A stretch of 36,597 bases of DNA from an uncultured Lachnospiraceae bacterium (lineage in GTDB: Bacteria > Bacillota > Clostridia > Lachnospirales > Lachnospiraceae). A program made the translations under genes and the position numbers. The notes under the pieces were generated by a model that worked only from the letters and a program-made list of their open reading frames with translations, was not told the DNA's origin and did no database searches. This document shows, piece by piece, positions 33,299 to 36,597 of this stretch (the stretch's first letter is position 1; every line of letters begins with the position of its first letter). The DNA lies in contig CACYWQ010000024.1 of NCBI GenBank assembly GCA_902778165.1, forward strand, positions 1 through 36,597. Reading direction: 5' to 3'.

Positions 33299-34519
33299 TT
33301 GGGTAGTATATATACTGTAGGTCAGGTCAATCAATATATCAAGAATATGTTCTCCCAGGACTATCTGCTACACTCGATCTCCGTAAGAGGAGAAGTGAGC
33401 AACTGCAAATATCACTCTTCGGGACACATATATTTCACCTTGAAGGATAAGCTTGGTGTGATATCCTGTATAATGTTTGCAGGCAATCGCAGAGGCTTAT
33501 CTTTTTCCTTAACTGAGGGAATGCAGGTAGTGGTAACGGGCAAGGTCGACGTGTATGAACGAGACGGTCGTTATCAGCTGTATGCAAGCTCCATAGCAAG
33601 AGACGGAATGGGGCAGTTGTATGAGAAGTTCATACAGCTTAAGGAAGAACTTGAGGACATGGGATTATTTGCCCCTGAGTATAAGAAACCTCTTCCTACA
33701 GCACCTAAGGTGATAGGTGTAGTCACGGCCTCAACAGGTGCCGCAATAAGAGATATCATAAGTGTTGCCAAAGGCAGAGACCCTTATGTACAGATTATCT
33801 TATATCCTGCCATAGTACAGGGCGATGCAGCCCCGGCCAGCATATGCAGGGGAATCAAGTTATTGGAAGATAAGGGCGTCGATGTCATGATAGTAGGCAG
33901 AGGCGGAGGATCCCTTGAAGATCTGTGGGCATTTAATGATAAGGATGTGGCTCAGGCGATATTTGACTGTTCGGTGCCCATAATATCAGCCGTGGGACAT
34001 GAGACTGATACTACCATCGCAGACTTCGTCGCTGATGTAAGAGCAGAGACCCCCACAGCGGGAGCAGCCCTTGCAACAGCCGACAGGCTTAAGCAGGATG
34101 AGCTTATAGGACAGTATAAGGCAGCACTTGATAGGAATATAACAAGAAGCCTTGATACATACAGACAGAATATTGCTAACAGACAGACGGTTCTGACATC
34201 TAAGAGTCCCGCCAACAGGATAGTATCCTACAGGCACAGGGCCATGTTATTAGAAGAACATCTAAGAGATCGGATGTCAGATGCCATAGATGACAGACGA
34301 AGAAGGCTTGCACTTATATCAGCCGGACTTGACGGAATATCACCGGTACTTAAGCTGACACAGGGCTATTCATATACCGAATCAGATACCGGGGCAAACG
34401 TCAGAAGCATTAAGGATGTTAAGGTGGGCAAACCGGTTACTATACACGTATGTGACGGCATAATAGAAGCGGATGTAACGGCTACAAAGCCTGTAAATAC
34501 GGGCTTATCGGAGGATTGA
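33299..34519 (+). CDS. xseA: Exodeoxyribonuclease VII large subunit (TTG start)
   Basis: Single-strand DNA exonuclease with XseB. The N-terminal OB-fold (about 1-100) has SIYTVGQVNQYIKNMF, VRGEVSNCKYHSSGHIYFTLKD and the catalytic domain follows with GVVTASTGAAIRDI, GRGGGSLEDLWAFND and SAVGHETDTTIADFVAD. 406 residues, normal. The best start is TTG at 33299, four bases after the nusB stop, with only a weak GGATAGAG site, so translation probably depends on coupling to nusB. Confidence 0.95.
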   Translation: MGSIYTVGQVNQYIKNMFSQDYLLHSISVRGEVSNCKYHSSGHIYFTLKDKLGVISCIMFAGNRRGLSFSLTEGMQVVVTGKVDVYERDGRYQLYASSIARDGMGQLYEKFIQLKEELEDMGLFAPEYKKPLPTAPKVIGVVTASTGAAIRDIISVAKGRDPYVQIILYPAIVQGDAAPASICRGIKLLEDKGVDVMIVGRGGGSLEDLWAFNDKDVAQAIFDCSVPIISAVGHETDTTIADFVADVRAETPTAGAALATADRLKQDELIGQYKAALDRNITRSLDTYRQNIANRQTVLTSKSPANRIVSYRHRAMLLEEHLRDRMSDAIDDRRRRLALISAGLDGISPVLKLTQGYSYTESDTGANVRSIKDVKVGKPVTIHVCDGIIEADVTATKPVNTGLSED

Positions 34520-34520
34520 G

Positions 34521-34754
34521 ATGGCTTCGAAGAAAGAGCTGACAATAGATGAGAAGATGGATCTGCTTGATGAGATAATCGATAAGATGGAGGGTAATGA
34601 AGTGACCCTTGAGGAATCATTTAATCTCTATAAGCAGGGAGTGGGACTTATCAAAGAATGTAACGATTCAATAGACAGAGTTGAGAAAGAAGTGCTTAAG
34701 CTTAATGAGGATGGAAGCTTGGAAGCACTGGACGGAGAAGACGATGGATTTTAA
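34521..34754 (+). CDS. xseB: Exodeoxyribonuclease VII small subunit
   Basis: A 77-residue helical partner of XseA: MDLLDEIIDKMEGNEVTLEESFNLYKQGVGLIKEC matches the family core. It starts one base after the xseA stop, with CGGAGGATTGAG overlapping the xseA end, and its 3' end overlaps ispA by 11 bases. Confidence 0.94.
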   Translation: MASKKELTIDEKMDLLDEIIDKMEGNEVTLEESFNLYKQGVGLIKECNDSIDRVEKEVLKLNEDGSLEALDGEDDGF

Positions 34755-35640
34755 TGCAGAACTCGCCGCAAGGTCGGCTGAGATAGAAGAGATAATTTCG
34801 AGTTTCTTACCCGAGACGGAAGGTTATGCATCTACCGTTATCGAGGCTATGAACTACAGCCTTATGGGCGGCGGTAAGAGAATAAGACCGATGCTTATGA
34901 ATGAGACATATAAGTTATTCGGCGGAACATCGGTTGCTATTGAGTATTTCATGGCAGCCATTGAGATGATCCACACATATTCACTTGTGCATGACGATCT
35001 TCCCTGTATGGATAATGATGAATACAGAAGAGGCCGCAAGACCACTCATGCCGTATACGGTGATGCAATAGCTACTCTTGCGGGTGACGGATTACTTAAC
35101 TTCGCGGCAGAGACGGCGCTTGGTGCATTCGATACCGATATTGAGAAGGAACGTGTGGGTAAGGCAGTTCGTATAATGTTTAACAAAAGCGGTATATACG
35201 GAATGATAGGCGGACAGACTGCCGATGTACTGGCAGAAGGTAAGCCCGAAGAAGAGATAAGCGAAGATATGCTTGACTACATCCATAAGAAGAAGACGGC
35301 TGCATTAATAGAAGCAGCTATGATGGCAGGCGGAGTCTTGGCAGGTGTTGATAACGTAATACTTAATACCCTTGAGAAGATTGCGCGTAATGTGGGACTT
35401 GCTTTCCAGATTCAGGACGATATCTTGGATGTCACGGGTACATTCGAAGAACTGGGTAAGCCCATCGGAAGTGATGAGCGTAACGGCAAGGCCACCTATG
35501 TCTCTATACACGGTCTTGAGAAAGCCAAGGCTGATGTAGAGGAACTCTCCAATGAAGCGATAATGTTACTTCATACATTCGAAGGCGACAATCCCTTCCT
35601 TGAAGAGTTATTAAGAAGTATGATATATCGAAGGAAATAA
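34744..35640 (+). CDS. ispA: Farnesyl/geranyl diphosphate synthase
   Basis: Short-chain polyprenyl diphosphate synthase building FPP from IPP and DMAPP. The start is the ATG at 34744 (MDFNAELAAR), inside the end of xseB. The first aspartate-rich motif is DDLPCMDND and the second is FQIQDDILD. GGGKRIRPML, GDGLLNFA and GGQTADV are also typical. 298 residues, normal. Its position between xseB and dxs is the usual one in Clostridia and links isoprenoid precursor supply to chain elongation. Confidence 0.95.
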   Translation: MDFNAELAARSAEIEEIISSFLPETEGYASTVIEAMNYSLMGGGKRIRPMLMNETYKLFGGTSVAIEYFMAAIEMIHTYSLVHDDLPCMDNDEYRRGRKTTHAVYGDAIATLAGDGLLNFAAETALGAFDTDIEKERVGKAVRIMFNKSGIYGMIGGQTADVLAEGKPEEEISEDMLDYIHKKKTAALIEAAMMAGGVLAGVDNVILNTLEKIARNVGLAFQIQDDILDVTGTFEELGKPIGSDERNGKATYVSIHGLEKAKADVEELSNEAIMLLHTFEGDNPFLEELLRSMIYRRK

Positions 35641-35644
35641 AGGG

Positions 35645-36597
35645 ATGTTAGAGAGAATAACAGCACCTAACGATATCAAGAATATCGATAAGAAGGACTA
35701 TCCCTTACTAGCAGAAGAGATAAGACAGTTCTTAATAGAGAAAATATCAGTATCCGGCGGACACTTAGGTTCTAACTTAGGTGCGGTTGAGCTTACAATG
35801 GCTCTGCACCTTACCCTTAATCTGCCCGAAGATAAGATAATCTGGGACGTCGGACACCAATCATATACACACAAATTATTGACCGGCAGAAGAGACGGTT
35901 TCAACAGTCTTCGCAAATACCACGGTATGAGCGGATTCCCCAAGCGTAAGGAATCGGACTGTGATGCCTTCGATACCGGTCATTCGTCTACTTCCATATC
36001 CGCAGGCTTAGGTCTTGTTAAGGCAAGAGATCTTAAGGGTGAGAATAATACCATCGTATCCGTGATCGGAGACGGTTCGCTGACGGGCGGTATGGCATAC
36101 GAGGCACTTAATAACTGCGCCAAGATGAACTCGAATTTTATCATAGTGCTTAATGACAACAATATGTCCATATCCGAGAATGTGGGCGGTGTCAGCAAGT
36201 ATCTTAACAATATTCGTACCAAGACAGGTTATATCAATCTAAGAGACAATATCTATTATTCGATGCTTGATAAGCCTCACGGTAATGCCATCATAGGTGC
36301 CGTGCGTAAGACCAAGAATGCGATCAAGCAGATGGTGGTGCCCGGAATGTTCTTTGAGGATATGGGTATCACGTATTTAGGTCCCGTGGATGGTCATAAC
36401 GTCGAAGAGATGGTCAAGGTCTTAAATGAGGCCAAGCGTGTCAATAAGGCCGTGCTTGTGCATGTGATCACCGAGAAGGGCAGAGGCTATGAGCCCGCTA
36501 TTAAGCATCCGGCCAGATTCCACGGTGCGGAGCCTTTCGATATCGAGACAGGCCTTCCCGTGAATAAGAAGGAAAAAGCAAATTATACTGACGTATT
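35645..36597 (+). CDS. dxs: 1-deoxy-D-xylulose-5-phosphate synthase, 3' end cut by window
   Basis: Thiamine-diphosphate enzyme making DXP from pyruvate and glyceraldehyde 3-phosphate, the first step of the MEP isoprenoid route. The ATG at 35645 is four bases after the ispA stop, with AAAGGG upstream. Visible: SGGHLGSNLGAVELTMALH, IWDVGHQSYTHKLLTGR, the TPP motif GDGSLTGGMAYEALNN with NDNNMSISENVGG, and GPVDGHNVEEM. About 317 of roughly 620 residues lie in the window, and the frame is open to the last base. Confidence 0.96.
   Translation, partial: MLERITAPNDIKNIDKKDYPLLAEEIRQFLIEKISVSGGHLGSNLGAVELTMALHLTLNLPEDKIIWDVGHQSYTHKLLTGRRDGFNSLRKYHGMSGFPKRKESDCDAFDTGHSSTSISAGLGLVKARDLKGENNTIVSVIGDGSLTGGMAYEALNNCAKMNSNFIIVLNDNNMSISENVGGVSKYLNNIRTKTGYINLRDNIYYSMLDKPHGNAIIGAVRKTKNAIKQMVVPGMFFEDMGITYLGPVDGHNVEEMVKVLNEAKRVNKAVLVHVITEKGRGYEPAIKHPARFHGAEPFDIETGLPVNKKEKANYTDV

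Overview
The window looks like chromosomal core DNA from a Gram-positive Clostridia member, most likely a Lachnospiraceae (Butyrivibrio-like) species. The evidence is the gene order rimP-nusA-ylxR-ylxQ-infB-rbfA-nrnA-truB-ribF, followed by rpsO-pnp and by Asp23-nusB-xseA-xseB-ispA-dxs, together with AGGAGG-type ribosome binding sites, TTGxxx-17-TAxxxT promoters, lipoprotein signals and LytS-type sensors. The genus is an inference; no 16S gene is present. All recognised genes are on the + strand.

Layout. (1) 1-2113: the 3' part of trpE and a complete trpG, which carries a short collagen-like Gly-X-Y insert. (2) 2114-2702: a gene-free stretch with a terminator-like palindrome, three related palindromes in an exact 74-bp tandem array, and a promoter bracketed by two near-identical 23-bp operators. 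(3) 2703-6603: a zinc-uptake operon, with a Fur-family (Zur-like) repressor, ZnuA, ZnuC, ZnuB and a small lipoprotein, closed by a strong terminator. ZnuA has poly-Glu in place of the usual His-rich loop, and ZnuC carries a Cys/His-rich insert. (4) 6894-10970: a large RND exporter with a coiled-coil insert of about 300 residues. (5) 11111-13255: a membrane 7TM-GAF-GGDEF diguanylate cyclase behind a palindrome-bearing promoter.

(6) 13263-21305: the translation and transcription-factor operon (rimP to ribF). It starts with a promoter and a leader terminator that fits NusA attenuation control, and ends with a RibF that lacks its riboflavin kinase domain. The chain continues without a gap into a Na/phosphate symporter and an SH3-NlpC/P60 cell-wall hydrolase. 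(7) 23937-26587: a LytS-like sensor kinase with its own promoter, and a response regulator broken by an internal deletion and frameshift. (8) 26594-29341: rpsO and pnp, with a large structured element between them. (9) 29346-31097: prfC behind a 134-bp near-perfect inverted repeat. (10) 31116-32435: a secreted transglutaminase-like protein. (11) 32418-36597: an operon of Asp23/Gls24 protein, nusB, xseA, xseB, ispA and dxs (dxs runs off the window).

Most of the genes are ordinary housekeeping genes. The less ordinary signals are in non-coding structures (the 74-bp palindrome array, the pnp and prfC leaders and the rimP attenuator) and in family-atypical inserts in TrpG, ZnuA, ZnuC and the RND pump. 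I see no CRISPR array, insertion sequence, prophage, rRNA or tRNA. No computation or database search was run; all family calls come from reading motifs.
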